A DNA stretch of 64,000 nucleotides from the NCBI GenBank assembly GCA_942159475.1, contig OW804098.1, positions 115,432,218 through 115,496,217 of the forward strand. Direction: 5' to 3'. The notes beneath the pieces were generated by a model. The model saw only the letters and a program-made list of their open reading frames with translations. It had not been told where the DNA came from and searched no databases. The position numbers were made by a program, and so were the translations under genes. This document shows, one piece after another, positions 42,644-53,584 of the stretch (position 1 is the stretch's first letter; each line of letters starts with the position of its first letter). Source of the stretch: Sthenelais limicola (lineage: Eukaryota > Annelida > Polychaeta > Phyllodocida > Sigalionidae).

Positions 42644-42878
42644 GGGTGAAATCGCCAGAAAATGTACAATTCGTGCTCACCATTCTTGTCAAATAACCCA
42701 TATTAAAGACAGAAATCACTTTCAAAATGCAGTTTAACATAGCCGAGGCGATTGTTTGAGTCAAGGCAATACAAAATATACTCAGATATACCTAGTGTTG
42801 ATGATCTTTCAGTGGAATTTAGCAGAATTTACTATATGTGTTGATCTGCCAATTGTACAATTTCTGTAGATCTGACCC
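42644..42878 (-). repeat. Family A MITE, full length
   Basis: 235 bp, GGGTGAAATCGCC to GTAGATCTGACCC. Gamma subtype, like 27321. Confidence 0.78.
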
Positions 42879-43423
42879 ATTTATAAGTGAAATGGATTAC
42901 ACTCTAGGCACTCTGACCTTTGACCTAACACAATGAACTTCTGAAACCAAAGGAATGGATTGTCAATATCAATTACTAGCAAAGTACCCACCCTCTCCCA
43001 CTCCTCTGCATCTAGTCTGGCCCCCCTGGAAGGGAGGTAGTAGCTTATTGAAAATGACTTAGTATCTCAAAGGGGCTTTCCCAGGCTATAAATAGAGTGT
43101 GTAGATCCGAATTCAACAAAGTCTTCAAAATCACATTTCCACCCCAGATACCTTCACAAACCACATACAACGTCCATCTGAGAGGGTGGACAGAACTCTA
43201 GAGATGAATAAAACTGTTTGTAAAACATCAAATTCCGAGAACATGTGAGACAAAGAAACCCCTCTTTTCTACCTCTATTTGTAGAAATCGCTCTTCCTGT
43301 ATATTATATGGATATGGTCTTATATGCAGCCTTTCAGCATCTTGATATAATACAACACATGGCACGTTCACACTTGTTTCACAATGTTCTACATTGTCTT
43401 TAGCAAATGAGTACATACACCTA
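42879..43423. other. No gene recognised
   Basis: Unique-looking. The 84-aa ORF at 43228-43482 overlaps a family D end and is not convincing. Confidence 0.3.
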
Positions 43424-43668
43424 CAGTCTAGGCCCAAAGTTGAGGGAGTCCCTTCAAACGAAGGAAAAGCCTCTCGCCTCAAACCAGAAAGTGTTATTAT
43501 AATTCCATTAAGTCTGGTATACTTATAGCTTTAAATGAAAAAAAACCAAATTTTTAAAAAAGTCCACAAAATTTCATTATATTCCCATTAAAACGCCGAG
43601 TTCCATAAGCGAAGTAGGCGTCCGATCATTGACATACCATTCTGATCTGAGGGTTTGGACCTAGAGTG
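43424..43668 (+). repeat. Family D MITE, copy 1
   Basis: 245 bp, CAGTCTAGGCCCAAAG to TTTGGACCTAGAGTG (inverted ends, 13 of 15 pair). Internal GCCTCTCGCCTCAAACC and GTAGGCGTCC blocks. Confidence 0.7.
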
Positions 43669-43874
43669 CTTATTCTTGAATTATCATTTTAAACATAATA
43701 CTTGAAGGTAGAAGCCAGCTTACTACTCTTGGCTTGAAGCAACAATCCACGGATATTATTCTCCCCGAAGAAAGATGTGCGTTGGCGGCAGATTCATTTC
43801 ATATTCTCCCACAATCATTCATGAATCTTCATTTCAAATGTTCCTCATACATACAACAGACAAAATTGTATCTA

Positions 43875-44099
43875 CAGTCTAGGCCCAAAGCTGAGAGAGA
43901 CCCTTCAAACAGAGGGAAAGCCTCTCGCCTCAAACCGCAAAGTCCAATTATGATTTCATTAAGATTGCAAAATGTCATTATAATCCCATTATAATCCCAT
44001 TAGAACGCCTAGTCCAAGGCTAGAAAACCGATTAGCAAAGTAGGCGTCCAATCACTGACATACTATTCTTATCTGATCTGAGGGTTTGGACCTAGACTG
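43875..44099 (+). repeat. Family D MITE, copy 2
   Basis: 225 bp, CAGTCTAGGCCCAAAG to TTTGGACCTAGACTG. Has the same internal blocks as copy 1; separated from it by about 200 bp. Confidence 0.72.
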
Positions 44100-44206
44100 G
44101 TTGGTAGATTCGTTTCGTATTCTCTTGTTTTCTTGAGTCCTCACATGAATGCAATCATACTCAATGTTCATTCCAAATGTTCCTGATCACGCATACAAGA
44201 GATGCA

Positions 44207-44544
44207 ATAGGGGATTTGTATAGCCGCTATCTTGAATCTTGATTTACAATGAATTATGGGACTAATGGTACCGTATAAAATCTATAAAAAACATGCCATA
44301 CTCAGCATAGAATATTTATCAAAGCTCTAATGTCAATATTCTTGTGTTATACCTGTTCTCATAACATCAGATTTAATCTTTCCCATCATGCATTAGGTTA
44401 CTATCGCTCATTTATACAAGCTATGATAGTTGTGAAAACATTCTTGCAATTTTTGATAAAAATGTGTGTATGTCAGATTTCAACAGAATCCATCCCATAA
44501 TGCGCTATAACAGACATGCGCAGTGGCACATGCAAATCCCCTAT
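44207..44544 (+). repeat. Family G MITE, copy 1, abutting the GPCR stop codon
   Basis: 338 bp, ATAGGGGATTTGTAT to ATGCAAATCCCCTAT. Same family as 57457-57801. Its right end is 5 bp from the GPCR stop, so it probably forms the GPCR 3' UTR; a minus-strand ATTAAA lies at about 44372. Confidence 0.75.
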
Positions 44545-44549
44545 CGTAT

Positions 44550-45845
44550 CTATACAGTCGAAGTTATCATAGAATAATCGGTATCCAACTTGATTGAAAC
44601 ATGGTCTCGTGACGTCACTACACTTCCCGATCGACTCGAGTCACCGCGCATGCGCCCCGCTTTCGTTGGACCATAACAACAAAAGCACGAACTAAATTTT
44701 CTCATAAGTACCCTAGTGGCCATTTTCACATCCTTTGTTCTGCTTATGTATATAATGGGATCTATTAAACAGTTCAAATGTAGAAGGAAAATAACACCAG
44801 CATTACCGATAAAATAAATATTTGTGCTCATAGAGTGAACAAAGGCTACACCGATTATTCCAAATATAGGGAACGGAATGCGAAAGAGAAGGCAAGCGGC
44901 TAGAAGCATGGATACTGTCACAAATGCCTTCTGCTTCATTCTGATATTACTTAGTCCTGAATTAGACGCATGCACTCCTCTCCGCTTCCTTTTCAGCTTG
45001 CTTATTTTCCGATAAACAACAACATTCAGCGAGATATTAAACAGAGTTGATACGGCGTAAAAAGCCATCCAGACTTGCATTTCAATCTTGGACACAATCC
45101 ATAGCTTTTGTTTAGCTTCCTGTCTGTCTTTAAGGCCGCTAAGAAGTACGAGTACCGCAAGTGGTACGATCACTTGCAAGGACGCTATCGCCCAAATCAA
45201 AACCAAAGACACCCTAATCTTCACTTTCGTGGCCAGGGCAGAGTAAAGCCACGGCCTACAGACAGCTATCCACTGATTTATAGTAAGGCAGTTCAATGTG
45301 AGTAGGTAACTTGTGAAGAAAAGCCACGGCAAGCTCCTGAAGACATAGGGTAGCGCAGGAACAAGGTAGAAATCCGGGGACAAGTCTATATTTGCAAAAG
45401 GACCTCGCGGCCAATATTGTATTATGAGAAACGACAAAGCTGTCATAATATCGCTCACTGATAGATTTGTCATGAACTGATTGTAAGCGCTTTTCTTCTG
45501 AGTGATGCAGCATTTCGAGCAGAGAAATATCGTATTAAGTACGATACTTAACGACGAGAATACGATCCCGAGGAGGTTCAGTATTTCGACGGCAGGGGGG
45601 TGTTGTGGTATAAATACTGAGTCATTCACGATCAGGTCATTATTTTCTGCTAACGTATTGTTCCATATACTACCACCGGATAATCCAAGTCTGTTTTGAA
45701 AGGTAGACATGGTGTTGGTCGTCGCTAATGATGACGAACGAGAAGAAGTATCGTTCCTCCATTCGTCAAGTTGCTGCAGGGTCATTCTCTCAGCCATTGT
45801 GTCAGTGTCGAGGGTGACATGCATCGATGTCTGTATAATATTCAT
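44550..45845 (-). CDS. Intronless rhodopsin-class (class A) GPCR, orphan, MECA-like features
   Basis: 431 aa from the ATG at 45845 (a TTG precedes it). Seven hydrophobic segments after an N-terminal region of about 85 residues. TM1 LLGIVFSSLSIVLNTIFL; TM2 NLSVSDIMTALSFLII with the conserved Asp; TM3 end LTINQWIAVCRP, where D-R-Y is replaced by N-Q-W; TM6 region LLFRIPFPIFGI; TM7 LNCLIDPIIY, the DPxxY form of NPxxY. I see no Cys at the TM3 top and none in a short ECL2, a combination known in melanocortin, lysophospholipid and cannabinoid receptors. The C-tail has FSSCFCCYG (likely palmitoylation) and ends TSTV, a class I PDZ ligand. G-protein-coupled receptor of the plasma membrane; ligand unknown. 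It is the only convincing host gene in the window. Confidence 0.88.
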   Translation of the reverse strand: MNIIQTSMHVTLDTDTMAERMTLQQLDEWRNDTSSRSSSLATTNTMSTFQNRLGLSGGSIWNNTLAENNDLIVNDSVFIPQHPPAVEILNLLGIVFSSLSIVLNTIFLCSKCCITQKKSAYNQFMTNLSVSDIMTALSFLIIQYWPRGPFANIDLSPDFYLVPALPYVFRSLPWLFFTSYLLTLNCLTINQWIAVCRPWLYSALATKVKIRVSLVLIWAIASLQVIVPLAVLVLLSGLKDRQEAKQKLWIVSKIEMQVWMAFYAVSTLFNISLNVVVYRKISKLKRKRRGVHASNSGLSNIRMKQKAFVTVSMLLAACLLFRIPFPIFGIIGVAFVHSMSTNIYFIGNAGVIFLLHLNCLIDPIIYISRTKDVKMATRVLMRKFSSCFCCYGPTKAGRMRGDSSRSGSVVTSRDHVSIKLDTDYSMITSTV

Positions 45846-45891
45846 CAATAATGTTGTGTCAGGCGGTTATTGAGTAATGTTCCAGGAAATC

Positions 45892-45899
45892 CTATATAG
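45892..45899 (-). promoter_or_regulatory. TATA-like box of the GPCR
   Basis: The minus strand reads CTATATAGG about 47 bp before the GPCR ATG, giving room for a start site and a short leader. Confidence 0.4.
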
Positions 45900-46052
45900 A
45901 CGGACTTGTGTGTCTGGACCTACACAAAGAAACATATACCGGTATTATACATATTGTATTAACATAGCACATTGTTAGTACGATTAAACGGAGACTGAGG
46001 AATTATAGAGTGTCCGGAAGGCATTATCATAGAACATGAGGGGAAATATATT

Positions 46053-46288
46053 AGGTAAGATCTTTAAGAAAATGTACGATTGGCAGCTGTACACATTTAG
46101 TAAATTCTTCTAAATTAGGCTGCAATTTGGTCAGGACTAGGTTAATTTTAGTATATTCGGCATTGCATTGATTTTAGCAATCTGTTTGGTTAGGTTAAAC
46201 AGTATTTTGAACTTTATTTTCGTCTGAAATAAGGGTTATTTCAGAGAATTGCTGAAGGCGAATTGTACATTTTCTGGCGATTCCACCC
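46053..46288 (+). repeat. Family A MITE, full length
   Basis: 236 bp, AGGTAAGATCTTTAAG to GGCGATTCCACCC. Alpha subtype (TTAGCAATCTGTTTGG). Confidence 0.75.
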
Positions 46289-46386
46289 AAATGTGTTCAC
46301 GTGGCTACAGCGCTGATTACTTCCTGATTGAACTTATATAAGAGAAGAGGGATTTTGCGGTTAAACTTGACCATTGCTGAAGCAAT

Positions 46387-46673
46387 ATATGACGTGTTTC
46401 AGGAAAATAAGTTATAAGTCGCAAAATTGATATTTTTCAAAGTGTTTTTTTCACAAGATCACATTTATTGAAATGTTCTATTTTTGGAGGGTTTAATACT
46501 TATAGCTATATCAATTGATGTATCAAATATCAGGACAATCTATGTAATACATCCTTTCATTTTAAAGGTCCTCATATGGACTACATTTAGTTACTTTACT
46601 GTTTATTGACCCCAGAAATATTGGATACATTTTTTTCAAAAACGAAAATATCAAACTCAAAATCTAGAAATAT
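46387..46673 (-). repeat. Family B MITE, truncated by family A
   Basis: ATGACGTGTTTCAGGAAAAT through CAAACTCAAAATCTAGAAAT, then directly the GGGTCAG end of an A copy. The rest of B is missing beyond it. Confidence 0.7.
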
Positions 46674-46906
46674 GGGTCAGATTTTCAGAAAATGTACAAT
46701 TGGCCGCTGTACACATTTAAGAAATTCTCCTAAATTAGGCTGAAAAATGAAGAATACCAGGTATATCTGAGTATATTTGGTATCACATTGATTTAAAGTG
46801 TCAGTTCTGTTATGTTAAACTGTATTTTGAAGTTCATTTTAGTCTCAAATGTGGGTTGTTTGAGAGAATAAGTGAAGTTATTGTATATTTTCTGACGATC
46901 TGACCC
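46674..46906 (+). repeat. Family A MITE, full length
   Basis: 233 bp, GGGTCAGATTTTCAG to GACGATCTGACCC. Beta subtype. Confidence 0.78.
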
Positions 46907-47079
46907 CTACACCTATTCATACGACATGCATATAGGATCAGGTTGCGGATCCGTCATACAAGACATCCTCATCCCACAGCAGAGCTTCATCCTTGTGGCG
47001 TTTTCACAGTCATACTAGCTTAGTAGAATCTGCCCTGGCTTGGGAGGCTCACAAGACATATTCATACACATAACTCATA

Positions 47080-47488
47080 TGTGATCCGTCATAGGAAAAT
47101 AATTTATAAGTCGCAAAATATGGATTTTGAGATTACCATATTTGAAAGGACGAAATCAAGCCGATTCCAATGACAGTAAACATTAAGGACATTTAATTAG
47201 TATTTCTATATTTTAGATATGATATTCTTTTTTTAAAAAAGGAGTTGGCAATATCTTTGTGGTGGACAAATTACTAGTTAAGAAGCTAAATATACTCTAT
47301 AAGATGACTTTAGTAATGCAAGATATAATACATTACAATGTCTTGAAATTTGGTTTCTGTATTTATGCTACTAGCAGATCGGAGAACCCAAAATATGAAA
47401 ACGTTCTAAGCAAGGAATCTTATAAATAATCTTCTTTGAAAAATCTGAATTTTGCGACTTGGGACTCATTTTCCTGAAACACACCACA
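47080..47488 (+). repeat. Family B MITE, full length
   Basis: 409 bp, TGTGATCCGTCATAGGAAAA to CCTGAAACACACCACA. The heptamers are mutated at both ends. Confidence 0.76.
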
Positions 47489-47512
47489 TACGACATACAA
47501 CAGTAGATCCCC

Positions 47513-47609
47513 CGTAGATGAGAACATTCCTACAAGGCGATCTTGTGAATGAATCACTTTGAACAATATCAATTTTGCGATATCTGACTCATTTTCCTCT
47601 AACACATCA
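47513..47609 (+). repeat. Family B MITE fragment, right end
   Basis: GATGAGAACATTCCTACAAG to CTCTAACACATCAT, with TGACTCA. Confidence 0.6.
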
Positions 47610-47753
47610 TAAATATACCGTCCATCTTCAAGAATTAGACAGCCAAACTTTCCAAAACCATAGATAGCCTCATAGCCTGTTATAATTAGTTCAATATTCA
47701 ATCTGATGTGAAAGGTGTATAATGTAGCAAAAGTCCAACGTTTAAAAGTATAT

Positions 47754-47992
47754 GGGTCAGATCTTTAGAAAATGTACAATTCGCCTTCACCAATTCTCTC
47801 AAATAGCCCTCAATTAAGACAGAAATGAGCTTCAAAATGCAGTTTAACATAACAGAACTGATACTTTAAATCAACGCGATACCAATTATACTCAGATATA
47901 CCCAAGCAGTAGTCATAATAGTTCAGCCTAATTTAGAAGAACTTCCTCAATGTGTAGAGCTGCTAATCGTACATTTTCTGACGATCTGACCC
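47754..47992 (-). repeat. Family A MITE, full length
   Basis: 239 bp, GGGTCAGATCTTTAG to GACGATCTGACCC. Beta subtype. Confidence 0.78.
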
Positions 47993-48004
47993 TTTTATAA
48001 CACG

Positions 48005-48470
48005 AGAGATGAGTGAGTGAGTGAGATTGGTTGCTTTACGCCCTTATCAACACATTTAATATGGTTTTATCAAGGGCGGGAGAGCTGATAGGGAGGCAGT
48101 TCCTGATCATACCAAGGAAATAGAGATAGAGAAGAAGAATGAGTGAGTGTGATTGGTTGCTTTACGCCCTTATCAACACATTTAAGATGGTTATATCAAA
48201 GGCGGCAGAGCTGAGAGGGAGGCAGTTTATGATCATACCCAGGAAATAGAGATAGAGAAGAAGGGAGAGAGAGACAGACAAAAAGAGACAGAAAGGGACT
48301 TCATGGTCTTACCCAGGAAATAGAGATAGAGAAGAAGGGAGAGAGAATCAGAGAAAAAGAGACGGAAATGCACTTTATGGTCTTACCCAGGATGTAGAGA
48401 TAGAGAAGAAGGGAGAGAAAGACAGAGAAAAGAGACAGAAAGGCACTTTAAGGTCTTACCCAGGACCAGT
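48005..48470 (+). repeat. Nested minisatellite (about 125-bp x2, about 73-bp x3)
   Basis: Two long units start GAGTGAGTGAGATTGGTTGC and TTTACGCCCTTATCAACACA, then run through GGAAATAGAGATAGAGAAGA. Three shorter units keep only the purine-rich part (TTACCCAGGAAATAGAGATA, AGAGACAGAAAGG). TATCAACACATTTAATATGG and the following TTTTATCAAGGGCGG resemble SINE-like repeats that I recall from molluscs and brachiopods. Confidence 0.75.
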
Positions 48471-48626
48471 AACACGAGAGATCTTACCTCTGATTGTTCC
48501 ATTTGTGAAGCAAGTCGCAGCTATATCCTCTCTCTCATCTAAATCCATATACTCAGATGTATCACGTCTTGGTATAATAGCAAACTATATATATCTGCAT
48601 GATGCTTTCTGTGAGAAACAACTCGT

Positions 48627-48788
48627 CAGTCCAGGCCCAAAGTTGAAACAGTCCCTTCAAACAAAGGGAAAAGCCTCTCGCCTCAAACGGTATAAAGTGC
48701 CATTATAATTCCAATTAAAACCGATTAGCGAAGTAGGTGTCCAATCACTGATATACCATCCTTATCTGATGGTTTTGGAGATGGAGTG
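48627..48788 (+). repeat. Family D MITE, copy 3 (short)
   Basis: 162 bp, CAGTCCAGGCCCAAAG to TTTGGAGATGGAGTG. Has the GCCTCTCGCCTCAAAC block and a middle deletion relative to copies 1 and 2. Confidence 0.6.
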
Positions 48789-49186
48789 TTTTCTTGTTGT
48801 TGACCATCAAGTTGCCAAAGAAAAAATCGATATTCACACATAAGTGATAGTATAACAAGGTATTATCTCACATCCAGGTATTGGTGCAAGAAGTCATATC
48901 AACCTATAGGATACAATGCCCATGAAATATGCACTGTTAAAGAGCCGTGGTATCTGGTAGTAGCGTCTGTCTGTTTGTCTGTTCATGCTCCTCCTCCTCC
49001 GGTGGAGCTGTGTTCAGTGAAGAGAGAGTGAGAAGTATCCCCAGCTTGTATATACCACCATCCAGTGAGCGGCTCGCACTGGCCACACCCCCAGACCCTA
49101 CCAACACTCACTGCCGGCCAATACTGGAGGAGGAGAAACCAGACCCACGCTCTCCTCCATCCACTCAGACCATGCGTCTGGTACAC
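48789..49186. other. No gene recognised
   Basis: GC-richer than its surroundings from 48950 to 49186. The 104-aa ORF (48947-49261) runs into an A copy and shows no motif. Confidence 0.3.
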
Positions 49187-49422
49187 GGGTGGAGGCGCCT
49201 GAAAATGTACAATTCAACTTTAACAATTCACTCAAATAACCCGAATTTCAGACGAAAATGAGCTTTAAAATACAGTTTAACTTAACCAAACAGATTGCTA
49301 TAATCAATGCAATGCTGGATATACTCGAATTTATCTAGTATTGACCAAATTGCAGCCTGACTTAGCAGAATTTAATAAATGTGTACAGCTGCCAATTGTA
49401 CGTTTTCTAAAAAATCTTACCC
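49187..49422 (-). repeat. Family A MITE, full length
   Basis: 236 bp, GGGTGGAGGCGCC to AAAATCTTACCC. Alpha subtype. Confidence 0.76.
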
Positions 49423-49578
49423 ACTCATTTCTAGAATAGGAAAGCACGTGCTCCGGCATACATGTGCTCATAACTGGATGTCACATAAAGATGTTATTCT
49501 TGACAGATCGTTTTACTGGACCGTAGGCAGGCGTGAAGTACTTAATGAATCTCTCACCTTTTGTGCAGCGATTCTATA

Positions 49579-49987
49579 TGTGATGGGTTTCAGGAAAATG
49601 AGTCATAAGTCGCAAAATGGATATTTTTCAAAGTGATTCATTTATAAAATATCTTTGATGGAATATTCTATTTTTTTGAGTACTTGATGCTGCTAGTGAC
49701 ATTAATACATGTACAGAATTTCAAGGCAATGTATTAAATATATCTATGTATTTCTAAGGTCATCTTATGGAGTATATTTAGGTAATTTATTATTAATTAC
49801 CCACCCAAAATATTAATAACTTTTTTTTTCAAAAATAGATATATCAAACTTATTATATAGAAACACTACTCAGATGTCCTTGATGTTTACTATCATTAGA
49901 ATCAGCTTGAGCTCATCTATTCAGATATGATAATATCTCAAAATCCATTTTTTGCGACTTATGACTAATTTCCTGAAACACATCACA
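49579..49987 (-). repeat. Family B MITE, full length
   Basis: 409 bp, TGTGATGGGTTTCAGGAAAA to CCTGAAACACATCACA. Left heptamer TGAGTCA intact. Confidence 0.8.
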
Positions 49988-50017
49988 TATTTGTTTTATC
50001 ATTAAAGAGGCAAATTG

Positions 50018-50655
50018 GGATGTGTTCCAGGGAAATGAGTAACAAGTCGCAAAACTGATATTTTGAAAACAAAGTTATTTTCAAGAACCCCTGCTCAGGA
50101 TCTTTTCAATTTCGCAGTTCTTGGAGCTGGTAGTAGCAAATGTTAAGACAGTATATGGGTAAGATTTTCAGAAAATGTACAATTTGCCTTCACCAATCGT
50201 CTCAAATAACCCACATTTAAAACAGAAATGAGCTTCAAAATGCAGTTTAACATAACCGAACTGAAACTTTAAATCAATGCGATACCAAATATACTCAGAT
50301 ATGCTCAAAATTTATCATTTTTTCAGCCTAATTTAGCAGAAATTACTAAACATGTAGAGGTGCCAATTGTACATTTTCTGAAAATCTGACCCATATATAA
50401 GATATAGCCATATCAGATATAGCCAGATATAGCTATTTCTAAGGTTATCTTATAGAGTATATTTAGCTACATTGCTACTTAATTGTCCACCCAACACTCA
50501 AATGTCAAAAATAAAAATTTAAAATATAGAAATACTTTTTAGATATCCTACAGTTACAATCATTGGAATCCGCTTGATCCCATCGTTTTAAATATGGTGA
50601 TATCTCAAAAATTCTTTTTAGCGACTTGTGACTCATTTTTCTGAAGCACATCACA
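50018..50655 (-). repeat. Family B MITE split by a family A copy
   Basis: Left arm 50018-50075 (GGATGTGTTCCAGGGAAATG), then diverged sequence, an A copy (50157-50392), and the B right half from about 50435 to CTGAAGCACATCACA. Confidence 0.6.
50157..50392 (-). repeat. Family A MITE, full length, with ATAT duplication
   Basis: 236 bp, GGGTAAGATTTTCAG to GAAAATCTGACCC, ATAT on both sides. Confidence 0.8.
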
Positions 50656-50845
50656 ATTATCTATTCCCCACCTATTTCATTTCCTTTCTCCACCTGTGAT
50701 GATATTCCCCTAAGAATACCTATCTCACAATTACAGTTTCAAAAGCCTTTGTGTAAAATCCGGAGTTTTCCGGTTGCCGGCTGTCTTTAATGAAAACATA
50801 TACCATGGAAACGTTAATGATCGTTCCTGTAAACAGGAATAATAT

Positions 50846-51080
50846 GGGTGAGACTTTAAAAAACTGTACAATTGGCAGCTCTACACATTGAGTAAGTTCT
50901 GCTAAATAAGGCTGCAATTTGGTCAATAATAGGTAAATTCGAGTCTATTTGGCATTGCATTGATTCTAGCAATCTGTTTGGTTAGGATGAATTGTATTTT
51001 GAACTTTATTTTTGTCTGAAATTTGGATGATTTGAGAGGATTGGTGAAGGTGAAGTGTACATATTCTGACAACGTCACCC
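50846..51080 (+). repeat. Family A MITE, full length
   Basis: 235 bp, GGGTGAGACTTTAAA to GACAACGTCACCC. Alpha subtype. Confidence 0.76.
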
Positions 51081-51347
51081 TTATTTTTTCATTAGAAAAC
51101 CCGTAGGCGTGATGAGAGGCAAGGAGGGAGGAAGCCCTTAATGCGGGGATGTGTCATTGAATAAAACAATGAGGCTTAATCATTATTACAGAGGATTTCC
51201 ATATACCAGCCATTATGTGATACATTACAGGATACGAATTAGATGTATCGATTGAATTTGTGGTGAAAGGAGAGAGACACCAATAAAACCAGACCTCCAG
51301 ACCTACCGATTGGAATGTGGGATTGGAGGTTCAAGCAGCTTGTAAGC

Positions 51348-51580
51348 GGGTCAGACTTTCAGAAAATCTACAATTGGCAGCTCTACACATTTAGGGAATT
51401 CTCCTAAATCGGGCTGGAAAATGATGTATACGGGTATATCTGAGTATATTTGGTGTTGCGTTGATTTAAAGTATCAGTTCTGTTATGTTAAACTGCATTT
51501 TGAAGCTCATTTTCGTCTTAAATGTGGGTTATTTGAGAGGATTGGTGAAGACGAATTGTACATTTTCTAAAAATCGGACC
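51348..51580 (+). repeat. Family A MITE, full length
   Basis: 233 bp, GGGTCAGACTTTCAG to AAAAATCGGACC. Beta subtype. Confidence 0.76.
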
Positions 51581-51633
51581 AAAGGGGCCCCTATGCATCG
51601 GGTGCGCATAATGGTCGGGAAAGGAGCGGGAAA

Positions 51634-52164
51634 TGTGATGTGTTGCAGGAAAATAAGTTACAAGTCACAAAAATGATATTTTTCAAAGTGATCTATTCAC
51701 AAGTGCTCTTTATTGTAAATGTATTATTCTTCGGGGGTTATGTGATGTTAGTAGTAAATAAATCCATTAATACATGTCCCAAATTTAAAAAATGTGGATC
51801 GAATATATACAGGTCTCTACCTATCTGCATGTACACCAAAAAGTATAGCAGATATTTTTTTTCAAAAATGAAAATATCAAACATAAGATATAGAAACACT
51901 TCTTAGATGTCCTTCAAGTTTACCATCATTGGAATCCGCTTGATCTCTGATTTTTACATATGATGATTTTTTTTTTTTTTAAATGTTTTTATTGGCCACA
52001 TCATTTAATAAATTTACAAAATACGCATAACCACTTATGTGATATATCTTTCATGCGTTGCCAAATGTAATTAATGTAACATGTATCTAACCTTTATCTA
52101 ACCTGATGTGATATACATATACATATGATTACTCAAAATCCATTTTTGACGACTTGTGACTCAG
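51634..52164 (-). repeat. Family B MITE interrupted by a short retroposon
   Basis: TGTGATGTGTTGCAGGAAAA to 51965, resuming at 52121 and ending GACGACTTGTGACTCA, where it joins another B fragment. Confidence 0.7.
51966..52120 (-). mobile_element. 155-bp 5'-truncated retroposon with target duplication
   Basis: Flanked by 9-bp ACATATGAT (51957-51965 and 52121-52129). On the minus strand it ends GGCCAATAAAAACATTT then about 14 A. A 3' end mobilised by target-primed reverse transcription; the parent is unknown. Confidence 0.72.
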
Positions 52165-52487
52165 TCGATTTTAATGATAGTAAACATGAAGGACATCTCA
52201 GTTTCTATAATTTTAAGTTTGTTATATTTTCGTTTGAAGAAACGTTTGCAATATTTTTTGATACACAATTACTAGTTAAGTCATTAAATATACTCCATAT
52301 TCTGACCTTTCATAAGGCAAGGAATTACTTAATACACTGTCTTGAAATTTGGTACATGAATTCATATGTATTAAGGCGCTAAACACCGCAGAAATCATAA
52401 CATTACTACACAGAGATCTAGTAATTAAATTGCTTTGAAAAATATCAATTTTGCGGTTTATGTCTCATTTTCCTGGAACACATCACA
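52165..52487 (+). repeat. Family B MITE lacking its left end
   Basis: Starts inside B (GATTTTAATGATAGTAAACA) directly after the previous copy's right arm. Ends TTTTGCGGTTTATGTCTCAT and TGGAACACATCACA. Confidence 0.7.
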
Positions 52488-52756
52488 TATATATATTTAT
52501 GCATACAGAGATTAACCCGGGGTTGTAGGTTAGGCACAGAATCCTCAAACCCTGGGCGATAATAAGGGTAGTTCTGTGCATAATTAACCTGTTCTAACAG
52601 TAAATTATGCATTATATATGATTAGTAGGCTGACATGACAAGATGATCGACGTAGTATCTATAAGCAAAACAATGGTCAAGCCCAAGCCTGTCGGTGAAC
52701 CCCTTATTGGACATCTGGTATTGTATAATGTGATCGGAGGTTCATAGTTCTTATAT

Positions 52757-53584
52757 GGGTCAGACTTTTAGAAAATGTACAATTTGCAGCCGTACATATT
52801 TAGTAATTTCTGCTAAATTCTGCTAAAAAAATGATAAATTTGGAGTACATCTGAGTATATTTGGTATCACATTGATTTAAAGTATCAGCTCTGTTATGTT
52901 AAACTGCATTTTGAAGCTCATTTTTGTCTTACAGATGTACGTGAATATATATATCTACATATATATATTATATGTGTGTATTAGAGAAATTTGTTCTCCT
53001 TGTACCTTAATCCATGTATGTGATCTTGTAATTTGATACTATTTTATACTCAGTCAGATATAAGAAATGAGCTGTACTGCTCATTCTAACACTTGTATGT
53101 TCATAAAACCTCTACACAGTTAACCTGTAATAATGTACCTTATTACAACGTGCCTTACATTTACTTTCCACATCATTCTGATTTGTGGTCTGAGTCTGTA
53201 AAAATTGATCTGTACTGTTCGATTAGATACCCTATGTTGTAAAAATTGTCTATGTTGGAAAAACTGTCGTGCTGTACTGCTCGATTCTCTTAGACTAACT
53301 ACCATTACTGGTCTTCTCATTTATATCCTCCTAAGTCAATTAGTTATTTAGTTATATTAGTTCTCTACCTATTCAAAATTTGGGTAACAGCCGGGAGAAA
53401 TGATGCCTTGTAGCATCATATAGGTATGTCGACCTATTGTCTTATTTAACTACTTCATTCAACTGTACCCCTCTGTACCTTTGTTTCAAGACAATGAACA
53501 ACTTCTCATCTTATCTTATCTTAAATGTGGGTTATTTGAGAGGATTGGTGAAGGTGAATTTTACATTTTCTGAAGATCTGACCC
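52757..53584 (+). repeat. Family A MITE split by a 590-bp insertion
   Basis: GGGTCAGACTTTTAG to TTTTTGTCTTA (about 52931), then AATGTGGGTTATTTGAGAGG at 53524 to GAAGATCTGACCC. The two parts are adjacent in other copies. ATAT lies outside both ends. Confidence 0.76.
52932..53521 (+). mobile_element. Retroposon insertion with TCTTA-repeat tail
   Basis: About 590 bp ending TCATCTTATCTTATCTTA, inserted at TCTTA of an A copy. No ORF with motifs. A short-unit tail that matches the target suggests a CR1/L2-type non-LTR 3' end. Confidence 0.5.

Noticed and set aside
46053..51580. Regularly recurring A and B sequences suggesting an array or CRISPR-like structure
   Set aside because: Copies are MITEs of 230-410 bp in both orientations with own target duplications and irregular spacing; the genome is eukaryotic.
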